Of a stretch of DNA of 64,000 bases, positions 48,775 through 57,343 are shown in pieces. How positions within the stretch are numbered: the first letter of the stretch is position 1; the number at the start of each line of letters is the position of its first letter. This stretch comes from Novosphingobium mathurense (lineage in GTDB: Bacteria > Pseudomonadota > Alphaproteobacteria > Sphingomonadales > Sphingomonadaceae), in the NCBI RefSeq assembly GCF_900168325.1, contig NZ_FVZE01000005.1, forward strand, positions 124,001-188,000, read 5' to 3'. The position numbers and the translations under genes were made by a program. A model generated the notes under the pieces. That model did no database searches and was not told where the DNA came from. It worked only from the letters and a program-made list of their open reading frames with translations.

Positions 48775-48880
48775 GGATGGGACTTTACTTCCATCCGTTG
48801 CTCAAACAGGACGATCCGCGTACCTGATTGCAAGCGGGCGCTTTTCAGGGCGCCGCAATTCTCCTAGAGGCTCGGCTCCG

Positions 48881-50011
48881 ATGCCCATTTCCCGCCTGTT
48901 CGATCTTTCCGACAAGTCTCATGCGCCTCGCCTTGTTCTCAAGGTGGGGTCGGCGCTGCTCGTCGGGAAGGAAGGCGTCCGCCGCGAATGGCTGACCGGC
49001 CTCGTTGCCGAGATCGCCGCGGCCCGTGCGCGCGGCCAGCAGGTGATCGTCGTTTCTTCCGGCGCAATCGCGTTGGGCGCCGCGACGCTGGGTCTGGACA
49101 AGGGCGGTCGCGGCTCGCTCGCCGATGCGCAGGCTGCAGCTGCGGTCGGGCAGATCGCGCTTTCGGGACTATGGGCCGAACTGCTCGGTAGCCATGGGCT
49201 CACCGCCGCGCAGATGCTGTTGACGCTGGAGGACCTTGAGGATCGCCGGCGCTATCTCAATGTCACCGCGACGCTCACGCGCCTGCTCGATGCCGGGGCG
49301 GTGCCGGTGATCAACGAGAACGATTCGGTCGCCACCAATGAAATCCGCTTCGGTGACAACGACCGCCTCGCTGCCCGCGTTGCGCAGGCCGCGCAGGCAA
49401 GCGCGGTTCTGCTGCTGTCCGACATCGATGGCCTGTACGACCGGCATCCCAAGGAGCCGGGCGCGCGCATGATTCCGGTTGTCGAAGGCGTGACGGCCGA
49501 GGTCCACGCGATGGCCAGCGCGGAATCGAATTCCGGCATGGGTTCGGGGGGCATGATCTCGAAGTTGCAGGCTGCCGAGATCGCCGAACTGGCCGGGATC
49601 GCGCTCGTCATCGGCAATGGCCAGCATGACCGTCCGGTGGCCCGGATCGTCGACGAAGGCATCGGCACGCTGTTCCTTCCGCGGCGCAAGACCGGCGCGC
49701 GCAAGGCCTGGCTGGGCGGTCGTCTGCGTCTCAAGGGCAGCATCGTCGTCGACGACGGCGCGGCAGCGGCACTGCTGCGCGGATCGAGCCTGCTTGCCAA
49801 GGGCATCACAGGGGTGAGCGGCGCTTTCCTGCGCGGCGATCCGGTTGCGATCGAGGACGGGCAGGGCCGTGTCCTCGCCCACGGCCTGTCGGAATACGAT
49901 GCGGCCGAGTGTGAGCAGATCCGCGGTCACCATTCCAGCGAGCAGGCCGATATTCTTGGCTATGCGCCCCGGTCCTCGGTCGTTCATCGTGACCAGCTGG
50001 TGCTGAAATGA
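48881..50011 (+). CDS. proB: Glutamate 5-kinase
   Basis: First enzyme of proline synthesis (376 residues): amino-acid kinase domain (VLKVGSALLVG at about 19-29, VVSSGAIALG, INENDSVATNEIRFGDND) followed by a C-terminal PUA domain (from about 285). Feedback inhibition by proline is usual for the family. It overlaps the next SDR gene by 4 bases. It may be in one unit with obgE and the GNAT gene. Confidence 0.96.
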   Translation: MPISRLFDLSDKSHAPRLVLKVGSALLVGKEGVRREWLTGLVAEIAAARARGQQVIVVSSGAIALGAATLGLDKGGRGSLADAQAAAAVGQIALSGLWAELLGSHGLTAAQMLLTLEDLEDRRRYLNVTATLTRLLDAGAVPVINENDSVATNEIRFGDNDRLAARVAQAAQASAVLLLSDIDGLYDRHPKEPGARMIPVVEGVTAEVHAMASAESNSGMGSGGMISKLQAAEIAELAGIALVIGNGQHDRPVARIVDEGIGTLFLPRRKTGARKAWLGGRLRLKGSIVVDDGAAAALLRGSSLLAKGITGVSGAFLRGDPVAIEDGQGRVLAHGLSEYDAAECEQIRGHHSSEQADILGYAPRSSVVHRDQLVLK

Positions 50012-50943
50012 CGGTTACCGCATTCGAACAGCGCCCGCTGGTGGCGCTGACCGGGGCGACCGGATTCGTCGGGCAGGCCGTGCTCGATGCCGCGATCGCC
50101 GAGGGGTATGAAGTGGCGGCCCTGACCCGGCGCGAGCAGGAGCCGCGCCAGCATGTCCGCTGGATCAGGGGAGAACTGTCGGACACCGCTTCGCTTTCCG
50201 AATTGATGCGCGGCGCCGAGGCGACGATCCATGTCGCGGGTGTCGTCAATGCGCCCGATGCCGCCGGTTTCGAGGAAGGCAACGTCACCGGTACGCTGAA
50301 CCTGATCGAGACGGTCGTTGCCAAGGGCATCCCCCGCTTCGTCTATGTCTCGTCGCTCAGTGCGCGCGAGCCCGGACTTTCCGCTTATGGCGCCTCCAAG
50401 GCGCGCGCGGAAAAGCTGGTCCGCGCAAGCCCGCTCGACTGGACCATCGTGCGTCCGCCGGCGATTTACGGGCCGCGCGACAGGGAAATGTTCGAGCTGT
50501 TCCGGGCAGCGCGCTGGGGCGTGATCCCGGTGCCGTCCGAGGGACGCGCTTCGATGATCCATGTGGAGGATCTTGCCCGCCTGCTCGTCGCGCTCGTACC
50601 CGGTGGTGAGCACGTGACGGGCAAGCTGTTCGAACCAGACGATGGCAGGCCTGACGGTTGGCAACACCACGAGATGGGGCTCGCCATAGGCTGGGCCATG
50701 GGCAAGCGCCCGCGCATCTGGGGCATGTCGCGGACAGCGCTGGACCGGGTGGCGAAGTTCGACCACTTCCTGCGCGGGACCAAGGCCAAGATGACGCCCG
50801 ACCGTGCTGCCTATTTCAGCCATCCGGACTGGGTGGTCGGCAAGAAGGGGCGGGTTCCGGCTTCGATCTGGTCGCCGCGGATCGAAACGCGCGAGGGGCT
50901 CAAGGCGACCGCGCAATGGTATCGCGACAACAAGTGGCTCTGA
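50008..50943 (+). CDS. NAD(P)-dependent epimerase/dehydratase (extended SDR)
   Basis: Extended SDR protein of 311 residues. The nucleotide loop is LTGATGFVGQAV (about 13-24). The active site is YGASKARAEKL (YxxxK at about 131-135) with the serine in YVSSLS. It resembles the NDUFA9-like/atypical SDR group, whose substrates vary. It overlaps proB by 4 bases (ATGA). Confidence 0.9.
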   Translation: MTVTAFEQRPLVALTGATGFVGQAVLDAAIAEGYEVAALTRREQEPRQHVRWIRGELSDTASLSELMRGAEATIHVAGVVNAPDAAGFEEGNVTGTLNLIETVVAKGIPRFVYVSSLSAREPGLSAYGASKARAEKLVRASPLDWTIVRPPAIYGPRDREMFELFRAARWGVIPVPSEGRASMIHVEDLARLLVALVPGGEHVTGKLFEPDDGRPDGWQHHEMGLAIGWAMGKRPRIWGMSRTALDRVAKFDHFLRGTKAKMTPDRAAYFSHPDWVVGKKGRVPASIWSPRIETREGLKATAQWYRDNKWL

Positions 50944-51374
50944 CTGCCTGAGCGGCCACAAGTTCGGTGAGGCAGGGCCTTGTCGGTACGCGTCGCTGGT
51001 GCGCGTCGATTCGCACAAGTCCGCTTTGCACGATGTCCTTTGTGCAAACTCTGTAAAAAATATTGCTGTTCGCAAGGCAGTCGCGGGCATCCGGGCGGGG
51101 ATTCCGTTTATCCGGGGTTCAGCTGTTGGAGCGCGTCTCTATGGTGTCACTGCTCTCGGGAATCCTCGTATTCTCTGCCTTGCAGGTGAGTAAGTAGGCG
51201 GCACGGCACTGAAAAACCTCGATTTGCCGGCGTGACGAATCTGAAATGCCTGATCCGGTCTAACCCCTAGTTTTGTGACAGCCCCATTTTCATGGGCCCC
51301 GGACTAGAGCCGAACGTGAGCTGTCCTCTCGAAGAGACAGCAAAGATCACGGGTCCACAGAAAGGGATTTAGGA
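50944..51374 (+). promoter_or_regulatory. Leader region of chemoreceptor gene
   Basis: 431 bases without a convincing gene. It holds the inverted repeat TTTGCAC (51025-51031) / GTGCAAA (51042-51048) upstream of an AT-rich stretch, a 19-codon open frame at 51141, and a hairpin GCTGTC-CTCT/AGAGACAGC (51320-51341) shortly before the chemoreceptor start. An AAAGGGA lies 6 to 12 bases before the ATG. Confidence 0.4.
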
Positions 51375-53225
51375 ATGGCGTTCGGTTCCGGGCCGGGTAC
51401 GAGTTGGTTGCGCCGGCAATCGATCCACCGCAGGCTGACGATTCAATCGATCACGGCGGGCGTTCTCTCGCTCTGCCTCATCGCAACGATAGTGGTAGGA
51501 TCGGGGCTTTCGCTCGCCACCAGCAAGAAGGACGACAAGACTTCCGAGCAGGCGCTTTCCGCGGCCCTCCTGGAAAAGGACTTTGCCTCGCTTGAACGCG
51601 ACGTGTTCCGTCATGCTGCGATCGGCAGCGATGAGACGCGCAAGGATTGGGAAAGCAATGCCGAAGACCTGAAGACATCGATCAGGAACGCTCAGGCAAA
51701 TCTTGAAGGCGAGGAAGCCAAGCACGCGGGTGACGTTGACGCAAAGGCCGAAGCCTATATCGACGCGGTTGCTGCGACTTTTGCAGCGGGCCCGCCGACC
51801 CCTGAGGGCCTCGATCGCATCGGCGCGCTGGGCAACGGCGTGGACGACGGGATCGAGCAGATTCGCGAGCCGGTCATCGTGCGTAGCGAATTGCTCAACG
51901 AAGAACAGCGCGCCGTCACGTTCTGGGTGTTGGTCATTTCCTCGCTCATCGCTTTCGGTGCCGGTCTGATCTCCTACTTGCTGGCCCGTGCGATCCGCAC
52001 CAGCATCAGTGAGGAACTCGGCACAGTGCGCGATTCCATCGCCGAGATCGAAGCCGGTCGCCTCAACGGCCACATCGAGCATCTCGAGCGTCAGGACGAA
52101 ATCGGCGAACTGGCCCGTGCGGCTGCCCGCCTGCGCGATACGGTCAAGGCCAAGGAACGCAGCGATGCAGAAGCGCGTGACATGATCAAGCATGTCGGCG
52201 ACAACCTGGGTCGTCTCGCCAGCGGCGACCTGACCATCGAAGTGCCGGAACTGGGCGCGTCCTATGCCGCGCTGCGTGCGGACTTCAACAAGACGGTCGT
52301 ACGCCTGCGCGAGGCGATGCAGTCGGTCTCGCGTTCGACCCATGCAATCCGCACCGGCTCGATGGAAATCAGCCAGGCTTCGGATGACCTGGCCCAGCGC
52401 ACCGAGCATCATGCCAGCGAGATCGGTTCGGCCGCGGCTGCGGTCAGCGAACTGTCCCGTGCCCTGCAGGACACCGCGCAGAGCGCTGCCGAAGCCCATC
52501 GCGGTGTCGATGCCGCGGTCAACGAGGCGCGTCGCGGCGGCGAAGTCGTGGGTCAGGCGGTCGGCGCCATGGAGCAGATCGAGAAGTCGACGGCCGAGAT
52601 CGGCAACATCATCGCCGTTATCGACTCGATTGCCTTCCAGACGAACCTTCTCGCCCTCAATGCGGGCGTCGAGGCTGCGCGCGCAGGCGATGCCGGCAAG
52701 GGCTTCGCGGTCGTTGCCAACGAGGTGCGCGGGCTGGCCCAGCGCTCTGCCGAGGCGGCCAAGGACGTGCGCACGCTGATCGAGACCAGCTCCTCACAGG
52801 TTGCGGTGGGCGTCGACATGGTGCGCCGTACCGGGGAGGCTCTCGACTCGATCATCGCGCGCATCGACAACACCACCGATGTCGTCACCCGGATCAGCAA
52901 CGCTTCCTCCGAACAGTCGGAGAAGCTGCGCCAGACCAATGACACCATTGGCCAGATGGACGTCGTTACCCAGCAGAACGCGGCAATGGTCGAGGAATCG
53001 ACCGCCGCCGCGCGCAGTCTGGCGACCGAGGCGGACAACCTGGCAGACCTCGTCGGCACGTTCCGTATCGGCGATGCCAGCGTGGTTTCGTTCAAGGCTT
53101 CGGAAAGCCGGTCGACGCCTTCGCGCACTGCCGCTCCGGCACAGCGGCGGGCAAGCGCGCCGATGACGGTCGGCAACACTGCTGTCGCCCAGGTCGTCGA
53201 CGACGCGGATTGGTCCGAATTCTAG
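51375..53225 (+). CDS. Transmembrane methyl-accepting chemotaxis protein
   Basis: Chemoreceptor of 616 residues. TM1 lies at about 25-50, then a periplasmic helical sensor of about 130 residues, TM2 (about 182-205), HAMP (about 206-260, repeated signals to 310) and a long signalling coiled coil. The tip motif [19 protein letters not shown] (about 420-438) is present, with Asp after AG instead of the more common Glu. The protein ends in DWSEF, which fits the xWxxF pentapeptide that tethers CheR/CheB. No che genes lie in the window. The ligand is unknown. Confidence 0.95.
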   Translation: MAFGSGPGTSWLRRQSIHRRLTIQSITAGVLSLCLIATIVVGSGLSLATSKKDDKTSEQALSAALLEKDFASLERDVFRHAAIGSDETRKDWESNAEDLKTSIRNAQANLEGEEAKHAGDVDAKAEAYIDAVAATFAAGPPTPEGLDRIGALGNGVDDGIEQIREPVIVRSELLNEEQRAVTFWVLVISSLIAFGAGLISYLLARAIRTSISEELGTVRDSIAEIEAGRLNGHIEHLERQDEIGELARAAARLRDTVKAKERSDAEARDMIKHVGDNLGRLASGDLTIEVPELGASYAALRADFNKTVVRLREAMQSVSRSTHAIRTGSMEISQASDDLAQRTEHHASEIGSAAAAVSELSRALQDTAQSAAEAHRGVDAAVNEARRGGEVVGQAVGAMEQIEKSTAEIGNIIAVIDSIAFQTNLLALNAGVEAARAGDAGKGFAVVANEVRGLAQRSAEAAKDVRTLIETSSSQVAVGVDMVRRTGEALDSIIARIDNTTDVVTRISNASSEQSEKLRQTNDTIGQMDVVTQQNAAMVEESTAAARSLATEADNLADLVGTFRIGDASVVSFKASESRSTPSRTAAPAQRRASAPMTVGNTAVAQVVDDADWSEF

Positions 53226-53268
53226 GATTACGAGCGGTGGCCGGACACGGTCACCGGTCGGTCTCCTG

Positions 53269-53308
53269 CGCCCCGCCCTGCGACCCGGCAGGGCGGGGCG
53301 TTTCGTTT
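53269..53308 (+). terminator. Strong terminator after chemoreceptor gene
   Basis: Perfect 13-bp GC stem (53269-53281 and 53288-53300) with a 6-base loop, followed by TTTCGTTT. Confidence 0.88.
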
Positions 53309-53346
53309 GCGGTGTAACCTCGCCGCTTTACAGGCCTGGCTTCGGT

Positions 53347-53826
53347 TCAGACGGCGAAGGCGCAGTGCCGTGCGTCGCTCATCATGCGGCGCCAGTCTGT
53401 GGCCTCGATGGCGATGAGGGTGCGATGGTCGCCGCCTTCGAAATAGATCTCGTCCTCGTCATGCAGCCGGCTGTCGAGCAGGTCGTCATCGACCACGAAA
53501 TCCAGCCCATAGGCTTCGCCCAGCGGTGGGATCGCGCCGAACTCGCAGTCCGGGAAACTCATCGCCGCTTCGGCTTCGCTCAGCAGCCTGACGTCGCAAC
53601 CGAGGCTGGCGCCAAGGCGGGCGAGATCGACATGGCGCGAGGACGGCAGCACCGCGAGCACGTAATCGTCGCCGGCACGCATCATTACGCCTTTGGCCAC
53701 GTTCTTGCCCGAAACGTGGGCTGCATGGGCGGCCCTGGCGGCAGCGAACGTGCGCGAATGGGGGATCTCGTCGTAGCTCGTGCCGCAAGACCTGAGATAT
53801 TTGCGTAAGTTGGGTGAAATGGCCAT
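53347..53826 (-). CDS. YbaK/EbsC-type aminoacyl-tRNA deacylase domain protein
   Basis: Protein of 159 residues of the YbaK/ProX superfamily, whose members hydrolyse mischarged aminoacyl-tRNAs. The family features are KNVAKGVMMRAGDDYVLAVLPSS (about 41-63), with the conserved lysine, and FGAIPPLGEAYGLDFVVDDDLL (about 97-118). Which tRNA is edited cannot be told. The ATG at 53826 has AGGAGGA 7 bases upstream, which rules out the longer frame from 54012. Confidence 0.88.
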   Translation of the reverse strand: MAISPNLRKYLRSCGTSYDEIPHSRTFAAARAAHAAHVSGKNVAKGVMMRAGDDYVLAVLPSSRHVDLARLGASLGCDVRLLSEAEAAMSFPDCEFGAIPPLGEAYGLDFVVDDDLLDSRLHDEDEIYFEGGDHRTLIAIEATDWRRMMSDARHCAFAV

Positions 53827-54057
53827 GGCGTCCTCCTGCGTGTCGCGGAAGCGCGGGGGCGGCCTGTTCATTGCTGGTACGGCAATCGGGGGCAGGGGGC
53901 CGTACGGAGCGCCAGGTCGAACCAGCGCATTCCATGGCGCACGATACCAGAGCCCGCCGATTCTGCCAATCGAAGCCCGGCGTGAAAACGGCACACGCCA
54001 GCCCGGTCGCAATGGCCGGGCCGGCGTCAGGTCATGTGTGCATTTCGGCCTTGCGCT

Positions 54058-54276
54058 TCAGGCGCGCGCGCCGACGGGTATCGCCGCTTCGAGAACGGGG
54101 CCGCGCGCGATTGGCGTCTCGGCCATATCGATCCCGGAACGTTCAGCCTTGCGTCGATAGGCAGCTGCCATGGCGCGGTGCATCTGGCGGGCTTCAGGGT
54201 CTGCCGTGGAGTTGGCGAGACCGTCATGCATCTGCGCGCGCTCAATATATTCGGCCGACGAAAGATTACTTTCCAT
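54058..54276 (-). CDS. Small hypothetical protein
   Basis: Protein of 72 residues, helical and charged, with the segment ADPEARQMHRAMAAAYRRKAE. It is of a type I associate with sphingomonads but cannot name. The ATG at 54276 has GGAGGA 6 bases upstream. It lies 186 bases downstream of spoVR on the same strand; that gap contains a small hairpin but no clear promoter. Confidence 0.65.
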   Translation of the reverse strand: MESNLSSAEYIERAQMHDGLANSTADPEARQMHRAMAAAYRRKAERSGIDMAETPIARGPVLEAAIPVGARA

Positions 54277-54462
54277 TCGTCATCCTCCGGATCCATCATT
54301 GCCGCCCGGGCGTCGCTCGCAAGTCAAGCGAGGGCGGACACGCCGGAACTCAAGCGGCATTACGCCTGCCCGATCTTTCCGGCAACTTAAAAAAGGCAAG
54401 TTACGCCACAATTGCCCCGATGGAAACCGCTGGTGCTGCATTTGACCGCTTCTAAGTCGCAC

Positions 54463-56001
54463 CTAGTAGAATATTCCAGGACGGGGGTCGATTGCATAAC
54501 TGTTTAGTGTCTTTCTGTCCGTGGCGTCGACTTCGGTCAGGATCACCTGATACCCCCACAAGTCGGCAAGGTGCTGCAGGACCTGTCGCGCTTCCTCCCG
54601 CTGGAGCAGGACGCGGTCACGCACGTTGTGTTCTAGCATCAGCTTGCGATCGCTGTCGAAATCGACGTCGACGATCTGGATGTCCGGATCGATGCTGGCG
54701 ACGTCGTGGTGCCGCGCCAGGGTGCGCCGGATTTCCTGATAGCCCTGTTCGTCATGAATGGCGGCGACTTGCACTTCGTCGTCCTTTTCGCGGTCGTCGA
54801 GCTTGAACAGGCGCCACTTGCGGATCAGGTGTGGGCTGAGGAACTGGGCGATGAAGCTTTCGTCCCGGTAATTGGCCCAGGCGTCCTTGAGAACGTCCAG
54901 CGGATCGCCGCAGCCCGCGAAATCCGCGAACCACCTGCGGTCCTCGTCCGAAGGATCCCGGCAGATCCGCTCTATGTCCTCCATGATCCCGAACCCCAAC
55001 GCATAGGGATTGTGGCCGGAATAGTGCCCCGAATCGTAAGTCGGCTGATAGAGCACGTTCGAATGCGAGTGCAGGAATTCGAGGTAGGCGCCCTCGGTAA
55101 TCTGACCGGTTTCGTGGAGCCGCTTGAGGATGCGGTAATGGACCCAGACCGCGCAACCCTCGTTCATCACCTTGGTCTGGCGCTGGGGGTAAAAGTACTG
55201 CGCGATCAGGCGGACGATGCGCAGGATTTCCCGCTGCCAGCCGCGCAGGCGAGGTGCGCTTTTCTCCAGGAAATAGAGCACGTTTTCCTGCGGCAGGCCC
55301 AGTGACTTCTGGCGCATGTCGCGCGATTCGCGTTGGGCCGGCTTCTTGTTGGGCAGGGTGCGCCACAAGGTGTTGTAGGTCGATTCCTCATGGGCGCGCC
55401 GTTCTTCCTCGCGCCTCCTTTCGGCGTTGAGATTGAGCGGTGCCGCACGCGGATAGCGGTGGATGCCCTGCTGCATCAGGGCATGGGCGGAATCGAGAAC
55501 GCGTTCGACTTCGGCCTGGCCATGGCGTTCCTCGCAGCGGGCGATGTAGTGCCGGGCAAACTCCAGGTAGTCGAGAATGCCTTCGGCATCGGTCCATTGC
55601 CGGAAGACGTAGTTGTTCTTGAAGAAATGATTGTGGCCGAAGGCGGCATGGGCGATCACGAGCGTCTGCATCGTCGCGCTGTTCTCTTCCATGACGTAGC
55701 TGATGCACGGGTCGGAGTTGATCACCAGCTCGTATGCCAGCCCGCGCAGACCCTTGCGGTAGAGCAGGTCGTTGGCGAGGAACTGCTTTCCGAACGACCA
55801 GTGCTTGTAGAAGATCGGCATGCCGGTGGAGGCATAGGCATCGAGCATTTGCTCCGAGGTGATGACCTCGATGCGGTTGGGATAGACGTTGAGGTCCAGC
55901 TCGCCGATGGCGATGTTCTCGCAGGCTTCGTAGATGCGCTGGAGCGTGTCGAAGTTCCAGTCGCTGCCGGAGTAGAGAAGGGTGGAGGCTGGCGCGTTCA
56001 T
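54463..56001 (-). CDS. SpoVR family protein (YcgB-like)
   Basis: SpoVR/YcgB protein of 512 residues, the standard length in Gram-negatives. Typical segments are SDWNFDTLQRIYEACE (about 11-26), GHNHFFKNNYVFRQW, MNEGCAVWVHYRIL and LSPHLIRKWRLFKLDD. Function is unknown, but it is always linked with the PrkA kinase and the VWA protein, whose stop overlaps its start by 4 bases (ATGA). Longer frames upstream of 56001 overlap that gene and were rejected. Confidence 0.94.
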   Translation of the reverse strand: MNAPASTLLYSGSDWNFDTLQRIYEACENIAIGELDLNVYPNRIEVITSEQMLDAYASTGMPIFYKHWSFGKQFLANDLLYRKGLRGLAYELVINSDPCISYVMEENSATMQTLVIAHAAFGHNHFFKNNYVFRQWTDAEGILDYLEFARHYIARCEERHGQAEVERVLDSAHALMQQGIHRYPRAAPLNLNAERRREEERRAHEESTYNTLWRTLPNKKPAQRESRDMRQKSLGLPQENVLYFLEKSAPRLRGWQREILRIVRLIAQYFYPQRQTKVMNEGCAVWVHYRILKRLHETGQITEGAYLEFLHSHSNVLYQPTYDSGHYSGHNPYALGFGIMEDIERICRDPSDEDRRWFADFAGCGDPLDVLKDAWANYRDESFIAQFLSPHLIRKWRLFKLDDREKDDEVQVAAIHDEQGYQEIRRTLARHHDVASIDPDIQIVDVDFDSDRKLMLEHNVRDRVLLQREEARQVLQHLADLWGYQVILTEVDATDRKTLNSYAIDPRPGIFY

Positions 56002-57308
56002 GAGGTGCGCGCCGTGACGCCGCGCCGGCTGAACAGGTCGCGGAACACCGGGTAGATGTCCTTGCGCGAGTGGACCCGGCGCATGGCGAACTTGCCACCG
56101 GCATCGCCGATTTCGGAATAGGCCTGCCACAGGTTGGTGGCCCGTTCTTCGCCCGTGACGCCGCCTGACGGCGGGTTGGAAACCTCGAGATAGGCCGCGT
56201 ACTGCACGATCGGCAGGATTTCGTTGCGCATCAGGGCCGTGGTCTGGGGGTTGTCGCGCGTGAAGTTGTCCCCGTCCGAGGCCTGGGCAAGATAGATGTT
56301 CCAGTCGAGCGGCGAATAGCGGTCCTTCACCACGGCCAGCATCTCCTCGAGCGCGGAAGAAACCCGCGTGCCGCCGGTTTCGGTGCTGTAGAAGAAGGTC
56401 TCCTCATCCACTTCCTGCGCCGAATCCGTATGGCGGATGAAGACGATCTCGACGTGGCGGTAGCAGCGCGTGACGAAGAGGTAGAGGAGGATGAAGAAGA
56501 TCTTCGCCAGTTCCTTCATGTGCTCGTTCATCGATCCCGAGACGTCCATCAGGCAGAAGATGACGGCCTGGGAAATCGGCCTGCGTTCCTGCTCGAAGCG
56601 GCGATAGCGCAAGTCGATCGGGTCGATGTAGGAGATCAGCGTGCGGCGCCGGTTGAGCACCGCCAACCGTTCGCGCAGGGCATCGAGCGTGGCGCGGTCC
56701 TTTTCGGTCGGGCGGGGCTTGGCCTCCAGCCGGGCGATTTCCTTTTCCAGTTCCTCGATCTCCGCAGTGGTCGGGCGGCGCAGGGCCAGCCGGCGCGACA
56801 TCGCGTTGCGCATGGTGCGCGGAACCGAGAGCGAGGAGGGGGAGCCCGAAGTCGTGTAGCCGGCCCGGCGGATGTCGAAGGAATCGCTGCCGGTCAGCCG
56901 CCGCTTGGCAAGATCGGGGAGTTCCAAGTCCTCCAGGAACAGGTCGAGGAATTCCTCGCGGCTGAGCACGAAGCGGAACTCGTCTTCGCCTTCGCCGGTG
57001 CCCGCCTCGTCGCCGCCGCCACCGCTGCCGCCCGGGGGGCGCTTGATCCTGTCGCCGGTGCGGAAGACCCGGTTGCCGGGAAGAACGTGATCGCGATTGC
57101 CGCTGTGGCTGTCCCGGCGGAAGGTCGGTTCGTTGATGCCGCCGGTCTTGATGCTGACTTCGCCTTCGCTCTCAATCTCGCGGATCTTGCGCGATGTCAG
57201 CGAATCCCGGACCGCACCGCGCACGGTATCTCGCGCGCGGCGCAGGAAACGCTGGCGATTGACCAGGCTCTTGCCGCGTGGGTTGAGGCGTCTGTCTATG
57301 ATATGCAT
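55998..57308 (-). CDS. yeaH: DUF444 protein with VWA-like domain (YeaH)
   Basis: Protein of 436 residues of the YeaH/DUF444 family. The N-terminus is rich in Arg and the middle is a Gly-rich linker (about 92-108). The C-terminal von Willebrand A-like domain starts near residue 248 with the MIDAS motif DVSGSM (255-260). Members work with PrkA (YeaG) under stress and nitrogen starvation. It lies 35 bases after prkA and overlaps spoVR. Confidence 0.94.
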   Translation of the reverse strand: MHIIDRRLNPRGKSLVNRQRFLRRARDTVRGAVRDSLTSRKIREIESEGEVSIKTGGINEPTFRRDSHSGNRDHVLPGNRVFRTGDRIKRPPGGSGGGGDEAGTGEGEDEFRFVLSREEFLDLFLEDLELPDLAKRRLTGSDSFDIRRAGYTTSGSPSSLSVPRTMRNAMSRRLALRRPTTAEIEELEKEIARLEAKPRPTEKDRATLDALRERLAVLNRRRTLISYIDPIDLRYRRFEQERRPISQAVIFCLMDVSGSMNEHMKELAKIFFILLYLFVTRCYRHVEIVFIRHTDSAQEVDEETFFYSTETGGTRVSSALEEMLAVVKDRYSPLDWNIYLAQASDGDNFTRDNPQTTALMRNEILPIVQYAAYLEVSNPPSGGVTGEERATNLWQAYSEIGDAGGKFAMRRVHSRKDIYPVFRDLFSRRGVTARTS

Positions 57309-57343
57309 GTCGGGTCAGCACACCTCCTTCGCTCCCGCTGCTG

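Noticed and set aside
50944..51374. Riboswitch upstream of the chemoreceptor gene
   Set aside because: No match recognised to c-di-GMP or other known aptamer cores; only simple inverted repeats.
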